Origin: Oscheius onirici
Taxonomy: Eukaryota > Nematoda > Chromadorea > Rhabditida > Rhabditidae
Reading direction: 5' to 3'
DNA: 64,000 nucleotides
Assembly (NCBI GenBank): GCA_932521025.1
Contig: OW051471.1
Span: 868,001-932,000, forward strand
Made by a program: the position numbers and the translations under genes. Under the pieces are notes generated by a model, which searched no databases, was not told the DNA's origin, and saw only the letters and a program-made list of their open reading frames with translations. Shown here piece by piece: positions 48,501 to 58,547 of the stretch; within the stretch, counting starts at the first letter, position 1, and the number at the start of each line of letters is the position of its first letter.

Positions 48501-51500
48501 CCCTCTTCAAAGTGAGTATACTGTCTAGTTAGTCAAAACGACAGGACGCAGACAGTGAAAAGTTTTTTTTATTTATATGGCCTCTGCTTGAAACAAATTT
48601 ATCGCGTTCACAAATTTCAGAGTTTTTTCATTGTTTCGAATCGTTACCCAAAGCAATATTACTTTCAAGCATAGTGCTTTTTATTTATCTGCTTACTGGA
48701 ACATTTCACTTTTTTGTGTGAATTGGAGAAAATCGTCGCAGTCACTGGAATGACGTAACTCATATTTATTTACTTTTTGTTTGAAACGTTTTTTTTAATT
48801 TTTACGACGCGTGACGTCTTCAAATCGTTTGTAAGAATGTGCCATTCAAATAACTTATGCGCGAAACAAAAAAAGAAAAACCCTCAAAAAAGGGGTTGAT
48901 ATAGCTATGGAACCATTGAACAATCTTTTTTCTCTCAGCCTATACCAGTGTTACAAAGAAACTTCCATCTTTTTAGAGGAACTAGGAGACTGCTCTACTG
49001 CCAAACCATCGAGTTTTCTGTCTTGTCCGTTCGATAGTTTATAAGCGTCCGAAAAAAATTCCGAACTTTTTTTATAACCGTCGGAACTCTAACAAAAGTA
49101 CTAACCTTTTTCGGTTTTTATAACTGTTCGAAAAAAAAACTTCATAAACGGGTTCCAGAGGTACGAAAACGTAAGAATAAGTCAGATTTAAAACATGTAC
49201 AAAAACACCAACGTGAACAATAATCTGTTAGTCTATACGTTTTGTCCGTAAAACACAAAAAAAGTGAAAAAAAACCAGCTCACATCCTTACAAGACTCAT
49301 AAGTCCCCTCAGCATACTGCCGACTCAAATTGTACTGAACTTTTATGACCATGCTCCGATTAGTTGAAGGGGATGGTTCCGTCTCTAGAACCTAAATTTT
49401 TCGCTTTTTTAACGGAAAACATCCTTTACCCTCAAATAGTCCGCCTGACTGGGAGAACAAGTATACATGCACCAGTACTTCCAGAAATTGTCTATGCAGG
49501 AAGGACAGCGTGAGAAAAGCGACGTAGCTATGCTGATCATCTGGAAGAGGGCCCCAACTTGGGGAGTGTCGCAGCAAAGATCTCGATTGTTGTCTGAATG
49601 GTATGGGTTTTTTAAAGTTTTTGGCTTCAGGAAATGTTTGGAAGGACAGGAAATAGAAAGGGGGTAATGGGTATTGCCCGGATGTCACGAATCTGATAGC
49701 TTTTGTAATGTCTTCAGTTCCTTCTTGTTAGGCAAGTTTTTTTTTTAGTTTTTTTAAATATTTTTTTGTTAGGCAAGCACAAAGCCAGTTTTTCAAGTTT
49801 TCCCAATCCCGTACGCGTGGTCCCAAAATCAAAATCTTTCTTTCCAAACTAAGAACTAATCTTCGTCGCCAGTTTTTTGCACATAGAGCGGGGTTCAGGT
49901 TCCAGGTGTTAACGAGGTTCAATAACGTGATTTCAAAAACAAACTGAGCTATTTTATCATTCATAAAACAAAGTCAGAGGCAGAGGTAAATATGCCAAGG
50001 ATATCTTATCGTGTTTCATTGTAAATTTTACTTTATTTCCCAATTCCCCGTTTTACAAATTTTATTTCCCACTTCTTGTCTCTCTATTAGACATTGTATT
50101 ATTCCCTCTACCCCCGTCCCACACACATACAGCCTATGTTATTGCATAGAATTAAATATAAATATAATATGTAGGTAAAATATGATCGATTTCAACAAAA
50201 ATTTCATAGAATTGTTTCAAGAATAGTATGTAAGAGTTTGATGGCGGGAAAAGAGACAATTTGAGGATGCATGCATTTTTCTTCTTTTTTTTCTTCTCTT
50301 CATTGTTCTCTACAACTATTGTTCGTTGGCGGATTTTGAGAATGGAAATATAGCTTCAGGAAAAGTATAACAGGAGATGAATAATAGAACTAGTAATGAA
50401 CTGTATCTTTGGCTGAACTAGGTTGGTTATGTTTTCTAAGGAAATCGCAAGTTCCCTGGTGTTAGTACATGCTGGTAGTCTAGCCTGGCATCTCACGCCA
50501 TCCTAGCTTGTTTTACGGATTTTGTAGCTTGAAAAACCTGGATGCCACAACCGCTATCGTCATCACTCCAAGACTCTTCGACTCTTCGGATGTGATCCGG
50601 TCTGACGAAATGCCTCGATAGCCGAATACACAGTTTTTTGAAAGTACTGATAGATCTACATAGGTTTCTGTCCGTTCAATTCTCAGCACTACAACTACAG
50701 TTTCCCCCAAAAAGTTCTTTTCAGATCTTTCGAAAAAATGATCTTTTAAGAAGTATCTAAGAAGTTAGCGATGCGACGGATAATGATAATGAAAGCTTAT
50801 GTTTCTCTTCAACCGAATTTTTTGGGATATGTTTCACAGAGAGACTGTAAAAACTACGAAACTAACAAGAGCAGTGCAGGGCACGCGGCTGTTGAAATAC
50901 TTTGTCTAAACTTCATCAATATTGCGGAACTTTCTGAAAAATCCACTGCTTCAGAAAGAGTACAAAAAGTTTAGTAATATAAACGGAACGATAGTTTTTC
51001 ATTTGAAGGCATGCTTCTACGTTTATGGCTTCAGACCAAGTATACAGTGACGGACGAGGGGAAAAGAGTAGTTTTCGGTTCGCCTTTCTCGTGATGCGAC
51101 ATCAGAATACAGGACTGACAAAGACAAAAACATTCAAATTTCTCGAAATGTTTCAGAGCTTCCTTATATGCAACTGAACAACTGGATTCACTTCATGAGT
51201 GCAAGTGCCAGGACTTTGAAAAAAAAAAGTAAAGCAACCTCTGAAATGTGGCTTACCAGCAAAAAGGTACGGACACTTCATTCTGAGCTGTTCCTCTAGA
51301 TGTCTGCTTTGTTCTGGAAGGGGCTTGGGGACTGTCGTCGCATTGTCAGCCGGACAGTAATTGAAGTAAGCGGCAGTTTCGTGACATACTCCATATATTG
51401 AGCATAGTGAAGAGGTGGGGACTGAAAATTGTTATGACAATACATAAAATATCTTCGCATCAAACGACTGCTAGACATTATCCCTTTTATTCAAGTTGCG

Positions 51501-51754
51501 TAGCACAAAAGTTCATTCAATATTTCGAATAGAAATGATTTTCGCCTAACAAGATCTGTTCAAAAAGAAAAAAGAATTACAGTAATCTTTTAGCTCTTTT
51601 CACCGGCGTCCCACCGATTTGAGGAAGGCAAGGAGATTGTAAAGGCAACAGATGAAACATTTTTAAGATCTAATGGTTTTTGTGCGAAAAAAGGTGACTC
51701 ACCTATAAAGTTCACAAAAATGACGCCGATAAAAAATAAATAGAGGTGAGTCAT
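30505..51754 (-). CDS. ncr-2: Niemann-Pick C1-type sterol transporter, 1268 aa, 29 exons
   Basis: Exons: 51754-51703, 51421-51257, 49593-49430, 49391-49284, 48305-48006, 47222-47091, 45185-45105, 45066-44900, 42769-42664, 42626-42486, 41941-41793, 38634-38526, 38487-38405, 38364-38292, 38254-38192, 38152-38025, 36328-36099, 36023-35896, 35586-35482, 35436-35347, 35067-34877, 34355-34222, 34183-34066, 32465-32277, 32239-32103, 31650-31556, 31510-31397, 31357-31283, 30684-30505. All phases join. Features in order: signal peptide (1-17); Cys-rich lumenal sterol-binding domain (18-263) with CCDTP, SRCPSC and TCSPSQ; first membrane helix (about 270-292); sterol-sensing helices (about 620-793); and a second helix bundle (about 1069-1240) ending in an acidic tail. 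NPC1 proteins move cholesterol out of late endosomes and lysosomes with NPC2; in worms they help supply sterol for dafachronic-acid signalling. AATAAA at 30392-30397. Length favours ncr-2 over the longer ncr-1, by recall. Oddities: two GC-AG introns, and a MITE at one donor site. Confidence 0.96.
31765..31960 (-). repeat. dispersed repeat family R, copy 4 (truncated)
   Basis: It shares the end block caattaaggggaaaggagtt, then gtaacaagtttagacaagtc, with the reverse strand of 37620-37690. The other end (gccctggaagggcgttgc) matches the first block of the family. An internal deletion joins the two ends. It lies in NPC1 intron 25. Confidence 0.7.
33858..33936 (-). repeat. tRNA-derived SINE (family A), copy 3 (partial)
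   Basis: It keeps gcgagatggcgcaatggcag and the ggtcccaagttcaaaac B-box region on the minus strand. It lies in NPC1 intron 23. Confidence 0.7.
34415..34525. repeat. GATACTCAG-type hairpin element
   Basis: Outer words tttgagacccattt and aatgggtctcaaa are inverted copies around TTGGATACTCAC. It lies between exons 21 and 22 of the NPC1 gene. Confidence 0.65.
35689..35892. repeat. TA-flanked MITE abutting an NPC1 splice donor
   Basis: The terminal inverted repeats CCGTATTACCTC and GAGGTAATACGG are flanked by TA at 35687-35688 and 35893-35894. The interior carries ttacgtaagaaatacg, gtgtcaagacgg and gcaaagttgtag. Diverged relatives lie at about 23400-23560 and 41483-41660. The right end touches the 5' splice site of NPC1 exon 18. 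Confidence 0.9.
36701..36927. repeat. MITE related to 14558-14820
   Basis: The inverted ends (ttttgagctttctaac / gttagaaagctcaaaa) and the inner pair ccgtgtaaaacaacc / ggttgttttacacgg match the plan of 14558-14820. It lies in NPC1 intron 16. Confidence 0.8.
37006..37690 (+). repeat. dispersed repeat family R, longest copy
   Basis: It starts at caaggttggcaactccc and runs through the tctcctccagtcacttt block and a ccctctgtccccctgtccc simple-sequence part. It ends with the inverted caattaaggggaaagg block near 37690. About 690 bp, no coding frame, in NPC1 intron 16. Confidence 0.75.
39619..40486 (-). mobile_element. Tc1/mariner-type element nested in the Merlin transposase intron
   Basis: It is flanked by TA (39617-39618, 40487-40488), with ends CACTCCGATGC and GCATCGGAGTG. 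The inverted repeats are long, about 200 bp, sharing gattttcaacgtccgggact, cgctaaattcaaaaattg and caaacttttgccgcg. At 868 bp it is too short to hold a complete transposase. It disrupts an intron, not an exon, of the Merlin gene. Confidence 0.9.
39850..40215 (-). pseudogene. Tc1-like transposase N-terminal fragment (bipartite helix-turn-helix)
   Basis: On the minus strand, RLSRDERTQIRALKTAGLRN followed by SAIAKQLGRYRSRIGRFLQN is a first paired-like HTH. A GRPKK hook follows, then after a one-base shift in an A run (near 40043) comes SRETRLLGRIVSNSPLSANE with a VDKSTVLRAI second HTH. This is the layout of the Tc1/Tc3 DNA-binding domain. The DDE catalytic domain is absent and the frame ends soon after, so this is a deletion derivative that could at most bind DNA. 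Confidence 0.8.
43275..43727. mobile_element. complete MITE with TTAA target site, copy 3
   Basis: It is bounded by TTAA (43271-43274 and 43728-43731). Ends are AGGGACAGTCTCATT and AATGAGACTGTCCCT, and much of the 453-bp body is also inverted-repetitive (the aatcgattt...cgaaaattac blocks). TTAA duplications are the mark of piggyBac-type transposition. It lies in NPC1 intron 8. Confidence 0.9.
43735..44225. repeat. C/G-tract-rich repeat
   Basis: It contains many runs of five to fifteen C or G, including a run of about 15 G near 43853-43866, in short units of the type cccccaccc..attt. The downstream part (gatatctaagatctaccc near 44228) also has a relative at about 29710. It lies in NPC1 intron 8. 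Confidence 0.85.
45329..46312. mobile_element. TA-flanked element with a nested TTAA MITE
   Basis: The inverted ends CGTGTGGAAGGAATAAACGC and GCGTTTATTCCTTCCACACG are flanked by TA (45327-45328, 46313-46314). The interior holds a complete TTAA-flanked MITE at 45758-46209. No transposase frame. It lies in NPC1 intron 6. Confidence 0.85.
45758..46209. mobile_element. complete MITE with TTAA target site, copy 4 (nested)
   Basis: It is flanked by TTAA at 45754-45757 and 46210-46213, with ends AGGGACAGTCCCATT and CGGGACTGTCCCT. It is 452 bp, very similar to 43275-43727 along its whole length, and lies wholly inside the TA-flanked element 45329-46312. Confidence 0.9.
46646..46930. repeat. MITE with CAGGGCTGGGCGA ends
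   Basis: Inverted ends CAGGGCTGGGCGA and TCGCCCAGCCCTG enclose repeated gcgaatgcgaat / attcgcgaat units. A fragment with the same end (cagggttgggcgaga) starts near 63056. It lies in NPC1 intron 6. Confidence 0.85.
47663..47801. repeat. small MITE, 139 bp
   Basis: Inverted ends CAGTGATGTGCGGAA and TTCCGCACATCACTG, followed by ctgcaaaagtgcgtaa and its inverted copy. It lies in NPC1 intron 5. Confidence 0.9.
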
Positions 51755-54370
51755 TCTCTCAGATGGCGCTCTGAACCTGGAGCATCCGCGAACTATTTTC
51801 CTCCTCGCCGGTTGGCACTCGACACGCTGAAGAGAAGGGCAAACAATCGCCACAGGAAACCTGCTGAGAGTGAGCCTGAAAAGAGAAAATAACTTTTTTT
51901 GGGAAGACTGTAAAACTTGACTTTTGGCAGAAACTTTTTTTCTTTCATTTAGTTGTTTATAGTAAAAACAGAGAAACAGTGGAAAAACCTCCGTAGCTGC
52001 TTCTTTCTGCTTCTTCTTCATAAACGAAAGCCAAAATTTTTTGAATACAAAGATACAATTTTTTCGTACAAATGGGTGAAACAGTTTTTTTTTTTGCTAT
52101 ACGAAAAGAGTGCTGAAGATGCCTTTTTGAGGTGCCGCTCTTTATGAATCAACCTTACTCAGAGATCGACTGGGTTCTTTGAGCTGCCCCGCCTGATTTT
52201 CGAGAGAATTCGAGAGAACCAGTGACTGTCGTCGATATATTTTCTGGTTTTGGTATTCGGTAACAAAAAAACTGCAACTTTTTGAACGTTTTTTTCGGTG
52301 AGACACTGGTATTGATCAAAAGATAGAAAAGAACTGTGCTTACCAGTTTATGCTGAAACATTTTTTTTACACAAAGGTTCACTATGTTTCAGAACCTATT
52401 ATTTAAGTTATCGCTAGCTAATTGTAAAATAGTTTTGTTAGCCTTGTTGATTGCATCAAAAATTCGGAAAGTTTTGATTCTTTCAGCTGAAGGGCTATAC
52501 TTGGTGTTCGATAATTAGTTTCGATTGCAAACCTAGCTTTTTTGTTTCAAGAAAACTGTATAACGACTATTTCAGCAGGATGTTACTTTTTTTTTCGTGG
52601 ATGGCTGAGGCTTTATGAATCAACTATATTCAAAAAATAGCTCACTTTGATCAAGTCGTCTGATTTCTTTCCCCTTTTGCGAAAAATAACAGCAAAAATA
52701 ACAATGAAGTTTATGTTTCACGAAAACCATATGAGTAGTAATAAAGATCTACTACACTATGTTGGTAGACAAAAACACAAAAGTGACAAATTTCAGAAGA
52801 AGAAGAAGATTCGTACAAGCACTCAATGCTACTATTTTTCTCGTACGCAATGTTGAAACAATCGTGGGAAAAACTTCCGTCGTTTTGACAAAGAAACAAA
52901 GCGTAAACGAGACCATCTCCCATGGGAAAAAGGTGCGAGAAAGGGGTATCAGCCACCGTTTTTAGATGAAATCAAAGACAGAGAGACATGTGTCGCTGCA
53001 AGGTCAGTCCGTGTGTTCCAGCAAAAATAACATGGGGACGGGTGGCTGTATGACCTCGAGAGAAGGAGAACACGGGTAAGAACTTAGAGGTCATTTCGAA
53101 CCTAATCGTCCTGAAAAATTGGGGAGAGGGACGGTAATTGACTGAAAGTAAGACATTTACTCAAATCTTCTCTGAGCGCCCAAAGTTTGAAAAGGATCAA
53201 AAGACCGATTGGCTCTCTAGAGTCAATGAAGACTATTCTTCACCCTCTCATAAATCTGTCATTTTTGGCGCGAAACTTTGAAGGAATCGGCTCTCTGGGA
53301 AGGTCAGCATAACGTAAACAACTTTGAGACGGAAGGAGAAGCCGCTTCCAGATGTTGCTTACCAAAGTGTCGGATCGGGTTAGGTGGTCTCTGGAAAAGT
53401 CGGGACAAGTAGGATCGAAGTTGTGGATTGAAACGAGGGTCTATCTCGCTGCCCCCTATCTGTTCACTCCCAGAGAAAAGGAAAGGAAGAACCGATCATT
53501 ATCAACCCATCTTTAACTTCAAAATACAGGGTTATTATATCTGTGAGTGAAGTCTGAACACCGTTATTAGGAGTGGCGTTCCTTTTGAAGTGCCACATTG
53601 ATTTTGTTTCTGGAGAATACCAGACAGCTAGTCCCATTGTCTCTCTCTCTCTCTCTCGTGTACCGTTGGAAAATGAAATAAGTTTCCTATATGAGAAAAT
53701 ACGCTGAAATGTGACCACTTACTGTTCATTATGGCAGCTCAATTTATTGAATTCTTGTCAGAAAATTCTGTCTCAAAGTTTTCAAAAAACTTCTAACGTA
53801 TCAAAAAGAAATCGATAGTGCACTGTCGTAAATGTAAAAGGTTTCATATCAGCTGCTCTTGAAGTTTTTTCATATTCAAATAAAAACCTGTTGTTTTTGT
53901 TTCACATAAACCGGAAAGTGTGGCCTCTTCTTAATGCAAGTATTGAACCTTCTGATCATGCTCTGCGAACTTCAAATTTTCCGACCAAACCAATTCCAGA
54001 CAGTCTTCTCCTTTAGTCTCTTCTCCGACCAGAATGGTGCCAATTTTAAATTTTCTGATGACACGGTTTCTTTCTACAGGATTTGGCCTCCCGGAGGTTG
54101 GTTTTCATCCAGTTTTAGCCAAAAAATTGGGTTTTAGAGCCAAAACAGCTCTGAAGACTCCGTCTTCAGTTCGAAAAACAGGCCTCTGGTGATTTTTTTT
54201 TGGCAATTCTCAAAGCTTGTACCTTTTCAGAAACTCGAATTGTGCATAATCGAAAAGTTTCAATATTTTTATTGTACAATATAGTCTCTTTGTTTGATAC
54301 TCTTCTTCAGGAACGTTACTTGCCCCACCCCCAGCCTCCTGAAAATTATTGCAGTACACCACCTTTAGGA
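51755..54370. other. upstream region of the NPC1 gene, no gene seen
   Basis: No exon chain was found. It contains several TGTTTCA/TGAAACA motifs (for example near 52385, 52540, 52713 and 53899) and a (CT)n microsatellite at about 53640-53658. The poly(A) signal of the next peptide gene is at 54268-54273. The NPC1 promoter must lie in the first part, but no clear TATA or other element stands out. Confidence 0.5.
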
Positions 54371-54707
54371 TCAGAACATACCGTAACCTCCTCTATATCC
54401 ACCGTATCTTCCGCGATATCCTCCCCAGCCACCGCGGTAGCCCCAACCGCGGCCATATCCTCCACCCCAGCCTCCTCTTCCCCAGCCACCTCCTCGACCC
54501 CATCCGCCGTAGCCTCCCCATCTTTTTACGCGACTGTGTCTGGAAAATTTGGGTTTAGGGTGCACCAGATATAGGGAGAGACAGGGAGACAGAATGACTG
54601 AAAACTTACTCTTCGGGAGCATAACCCTCTTCTCCCTCCACATTATAGGGACTGGCCGTGACCAGACTGCCGATCAGTAAAAGGCAGAAAATTGACGCGG
54701 TGAACAT
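54371..54707 (-). CDS. secreted Trp/Gly/Tyr-rich peptide precursor, 88 aa (nlp-like)
   Basis: Two exons, 54707-54610 and 54539-54371, are joined across a 70-nt GT-AG intron in frame. Residues 1-18 form a signal peptide (MFTASIFCLLLIGSLVTA). A short acidic propeptide (NVEGEEGYAPEE) follows, then a dibasic site (HSRVKR, ending near residue 39). The mature part of about 49 residues is made of WGGYGGWGRGGG-type and GYRGG repeats. The plan of signal, acidic pro-part, KR and Gly-aromatic repeats is that of the infection- and wound-induced epidermal NLP/CNC antimicrobial peptides of Caenorhabditis. AATAAA follows at 54268-54273. It is first in a five-gene same-strand cluster. The antimicrobial role is inference. 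The low-complexity tail could also suit a cuticle or structural role. Confidence 0.85.
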
Positions 54708-56089
54708 TTTTTTCTAGAAATTCAGTTTTATAGAGGAGAAAGCTCAGAAGCGGGAAAGAAGAAGTAAGAAGGTTTTTTTTACCATTGATGGAGCAAAAAA
54801 TCATGAAAAATTCCAAGGAAATGGAGTTAGGTTGAGACGTTGAAATATTAATAAAACTGTAAAAAAGCATACTTTTTCGCATTCGTGCCGCAGCTGAATC
54901 GGATCAAAAAAATACACTGGGGGCCTTTGTACTGACACTGAGGCCGAAAAAGGCTAGCAAAAAAAGGTTTAGAAAGAGCAAGAGTATTCATTGAAGGAAA
55001 AGCAAAATGGACATGGAGTGGGACGCTTGAAAAGTAAATGATTTTGTATCGAGATTGGAACATTTTTATAACTAGTAAACCTTACAATTAGAAGGAAAGT
55101 GTGCAAAATTAAAAGTTATAAAAACACCAATAATGGAAAAATTTTGTTTCAACTTCATGGTAAATAGGGACAAGTCATCAAGAACGCAATACATTTGCGA
55201 TACACATTTGCGAATAAGAACTGTATGAGAAAAAGGTCCAAACAGATCAGAAGCCAAGACTCGAGAGACCTTTGGCCTGAAGTGGACAGTTTGACCCCTC
55301 AATCCGGCCTTTATTTGTTTTTTCTTGCGCCCCCGATCAAGATATCAAATAATGGTGAGTGGGAAGGGGGATATCCGTAGGTTCAGTCCAGATTTTTTGG
55401 CACAGACCTGCTTCAATTCAAAGCACTTACGGTGAACTGATTCGAAAAAAAGCTAGTATTTACGAAACTTCTGAAAATTAAAACAATGCAGAGAAAAGCT
55501 ATGATATTGGTGTACTCTTTGAACTGCATCTGTCAGGATTATTCTCCAGAAAAGGGCTAAAACTAATCTAGCAACTGAAACAAGAAAAATATAAAAGCAA
55601 AACTGTTCATTGGAGACCTCCTCCACTCTATTTATCGCCTTTTCCTTGTTGTTTTTCGATCTTCCATCCCCAATTTAGCCAACTTGATGACACCAGAGGG
55701 CACGCGCCAAGTTGCGTCACGGATCCTGTATGTCAAGCATAGAGGGGTCTCGGAGAACAGGTTTCTTCCAGAGCGGGTTGACTTCTATTGGTCAAAGAGG
55801 AGGCTTTTCGTAGACAGAAGTGATGAAAATGGCAGCAAAGTTCAGTAGATAGTTTTAGGGGTAAATTAGAAATTTGGGGAACGCAATGATTCAGTATTTG
55901 GTTATTTTTTGGTGGCCAGAGAACATTTTATGGATTTTTGAGTACCGCAATAGCATCAAAAGAAGTAGCTTTCTCCTAAGGGCTGAAAAAAATTAAACGA
56001 TTCAGTCGCATAGATGGAAAAAAAGTTTCAAGCGATTGTGATAAAGTCGGTTTTCAAACAGTCTATGGTATGTACTTCATCTGCCTGTC

Positions 56090-56400
56090 GGAATCTCTAC
56101 TATCTAAAGCGCAATGGTGTCTGTCGTGGACTCTGTCGGGATGTTTGTTTGTTTGTCCGAAGCCACGAAGTTTTGGTGTATTGTTAAGAGTCGCCGCTTC
56201 CACCCAGATGACCCGGGTTCGACTCCTCTCCTCGCCAAACATTTTTGCCAAATTATTCTAAGTAGAAAATCGAGTCAGGGTATCCGGTAGGGGATTTAAA
56301 GGGACCGGTTGACTGGGGAAGGGATCAGAAGAGATCGCTTGACTGGGTAAGGGATTGGAAGGGATCGGTTGACTGGGGAAGGGATCGGAAGAGATTGAGA
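56090..56400 (+). repeat. tRNA-derived SINE (family B) with minisatellite tail
   Basis: It starts gcgcaatggtgtctgtcgtg. An A-box-like region is TTGGTGTATTGTTAAGAGTC, and a B box GGGTTCGACTCC lies at about 56216. The tail is a roughly 30-bp repeat unit, ggttgactggggaagggatc, in at least three copies. An inverted relative is at 58930-59390 and a tail fragment at about 16030-16190. Confidence 0.75.
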
Positions 56401-56895
56401 GTAATCCGTTCAAGAAAAAAATTTGAACAGCATAAAAACGTTGCTACTCAGGTGAAAAAATCCGATTTGATTCATAAAATGTTATCTTTTCTTGAACAGA
56501 CTATAAAGGCGACGAAGTCGCCGAAGGCGGCTGGTATATATGAATTTGAAGCTTTTTGTGCCGAGAACAGGCAAAACAATATAGACAGACGGTTTTAATT
56601 TTTGGTACAGCTAAATTAAATGATATGTCTATACGTTAGATATTCTGATGAACACGTGTCTTGGTTTATTCAAGTTTATTTGTTGAAAGAAGAATAATAA
56701 AACCGCTCTAGTGCGGGCCAAGAGAAGAAGAGAATCAGAGATCGCAAGGGCATTCAAATAGGGCGCGGTTGGCGGGTAACGGTACAATCGTGACGGGACC
56801 AACAATGGTAGATATGGCGCGAGATACAAAGAATGTGTGACGACACAACAGTAAAGTATTCTCCCCTTATTCAAACTTTTTGGCGAGCGGGTGCA

Positions 56896-57019
56896 TCTGA
56901 GGGGCCAGATAGCGAGGGACTCCACAAGCTACTACCAAGTTACCAACCTTCGGGGAGGGTAGAAACCTTGGTTAGGCTGAGGCGGGGATCGAACTTGGGA
57001 GCCTACGCTTGACGCTGGT
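56896..57019 (-). repeat. tRNA-derived SINE (family A), copy 4
   Basis: It has ctgaggggccag at one end and ggatcgaacttgggagcc (B-box region, minus strand) near the other. The tRNA 5' half is degraded. Confidence 0.6.
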
Positions 57020-57630
57020 AAAGCTAAAAGGAGTTGGATGAAAGAAGTATCAGAAAATGTGGTGTTGATCACTAGTGATGTTGGAAAACACAAAATATCG
57101 AAGTTTTAGTTGGTATTGCAAATTTACTCCAGGGAAAACATCCATTATTTTACTTTCTTCCTGAATAGAAGCGGTCTTTATATACCATAAAACCTCTATT
57201 TGAAGCCCCCCCCCAAGATGAGGTGAGCCTGTCCAGCGGATTCCGTTCCTTGAGCAACCCTGATCAGTCAACGCGCTCGTCTTCACATCAAGACCCCTCT
57301 TCAGATGTGATCTCGGTCAGGTGAACTACCGAGAACATTGAACAGTAAAAAGACTCTAATCAGGTGAAATTCCCTGATACCGGTTCACACGCTCCACGTC
57401 TAGACTCAGTACCGTCACAACCTGGCTCTTACATAATCTGGAGGATACCACAAAAATACATTACTTTGCCGCTGGAATACTGTATTTTTCGAAAAGTTGC
57501 TATACTTCAGGCTGATGTGGAACCTAAGAAGAACTAGAAACTCTCAAATAGTGAAGTTTTATTATTGTTTGACAGCAAGCATAAATTCTGAGGTGTTTGA
57601 TATTCTCAATAGTTCTTTGGCGATACTTCT

Positions 57631-57889
57631 TCACTTTCCATAATAGTACGGTCTATAGTAATAGGGTCCTGAAAGCATTCTACTGTTCACTCTTTATCCT
57701 TTTTCTATTACTGTAATATGGACGGTAGTAGCGTCTTCTGTAGTCCCTGCTGATCGAAATGTCCGGACGGCGCTTGAATCTGGAATATTTCCCGGCGTTT
57801 TCATGCCATTTTTGGCCAAAAAACCTGTGTTCGTCCTTAGTGGCAGAAACTACCACGAGCAGGAGGAAGAAGACGAAAACTAGCTTCAT
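57631..57889 (-). CDS. secreted Tyr/Arg-rich peptide precursor, 71 aa (paralog 1)
   Basis: Exons 57889-57712 and 57668-57631 flank a 43-nt GT-AG intron. Splicing changes the C-terminus from an unrelated tail to RPYYYRPYYYGK, matching the paralog at 59787-59972, and this is why the spliced model was chosen. Residues 1-16 are a signal peptide, and SRFKR at 36-40 gives a basic cleavage site. The mature part is RPDISISRDY followed by RRRYYRPYYRPYYYRPYYYG and K. The terminal Gly-Lys is the usual signal for peptide amidation after Lys trimming. The upstream ATG (10 codons earlier) was rejected because the signal peptide starts at the second. TATA-like sequence at 57984-57991; AATAAA at 57558-57563. 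Function unknown: a secreted cationic peptide, antimicrobial or signalling by analogy. Confidence 0.85.
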
Positions 57890-57983
57890 TTTTTGAAGGT
57901 CGGTATCGGAACACAACTGAAGTTGGAAAAATATGTGAAGCTTTTATAGAAGAATTGAAGCAAAGAACTGCTTTTTGGTTGTT

Positions 57984-57991
57984 TTTATATA
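57984..57991 (-). promoter_or_regulatory. TATA-like element of the 57631-57889 gene
   Basis: Minus-strand TATATAAAAAC about 100 bp upstream of the start codon. The corresponding position of the paralog has TATAAAAC (60056-60063), and the flanking cctctcacct/gatctcacct sequence is conserved. Confidence 0.5.
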
Positions 57992-58047
57992 CCTGATCTC
58001 ACCTACTTCCTGAAAAACAAGGTGGCCGAATTGGCGCTGCAAACCTT

Positions 58048-58061
58048 CTGATAAGCCAGTT
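58048..58061. promoter_or_regulatory. conserved GATA-type site upstream of peptide paralog 1
   Basis: CTGATAAGCCAGTT lies about 160 bp upstream of the start codon. The identical 14-mer lies at 60119-60132, about 147 bp upstream of the paralog. TGATAA is the core bound by nematode GATA factors (ELT family), which control epidermal and gut defence genes. Confidence 0.6.
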
Positions 58062-58547
58062 TTTACTATATTTTTCGCTCAATGACTTATTGTTAGTTTA
58101 CACCAGGAGAATTGTTGCCAGAAAAAAAACCAGAATAATTGTGTCTAGCGTAATTGAAATACTACAGTCCTTGACCCTCTTGGCCATAACTTTTTTTCTG
58201 AATGAGATATCGACAATCGGCTTTCTGGGCTCCACTTCTCTACGTCTGAGCTACGTTGGGCCAAAAGATCGGACCTCGAGGTGCTATCTATGAGTTTTGG
58301 CAGAGATTTGAACCAAGGCCCTTCGCGCACCCCTACCTATATCCCAACCTTCCTACATAAAGGAATAAAACTAATTCTTTGTGCAGGGCATGTACCTAGG
58401 TGGTACCAATTACCGCGCCAAGTTTCAGACCAAGCCGTTCGGCCATTCTTGAGAAAAATGTTTCGCAAACTCCTATTTCGGCCTACTTTGCGGGCAGCAT
58501 AACTCGGTAATCTTTTAACCTTTTTCAATTTTTTAAAATGGGTTGGA

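Larger units (their letters stand above)
54708..57630. other. intergenic, repeats only
   Basis: No coding exon was recognised. It holds a family-B SINE with a minisatellite tail (56090-56400) and a family-A SINE (56896-57019). A run of nine C near 57205 belongs to a MITE fragment. Confidence 0.55.

Noticed and set aside
2769..51754. An operon of the FMO and NPC1 genes
   Set aside because: Same strand, but 17 kb apart. Nematode operon genes are typically 100-400 bp apart.
54371..54643. Unspliced 90-codon reading of the Trp/Gly-rich gene
   Set aside because: It lacks a signal peptide. The spliced model supplies one and a perfect GT-AG intron in frame.
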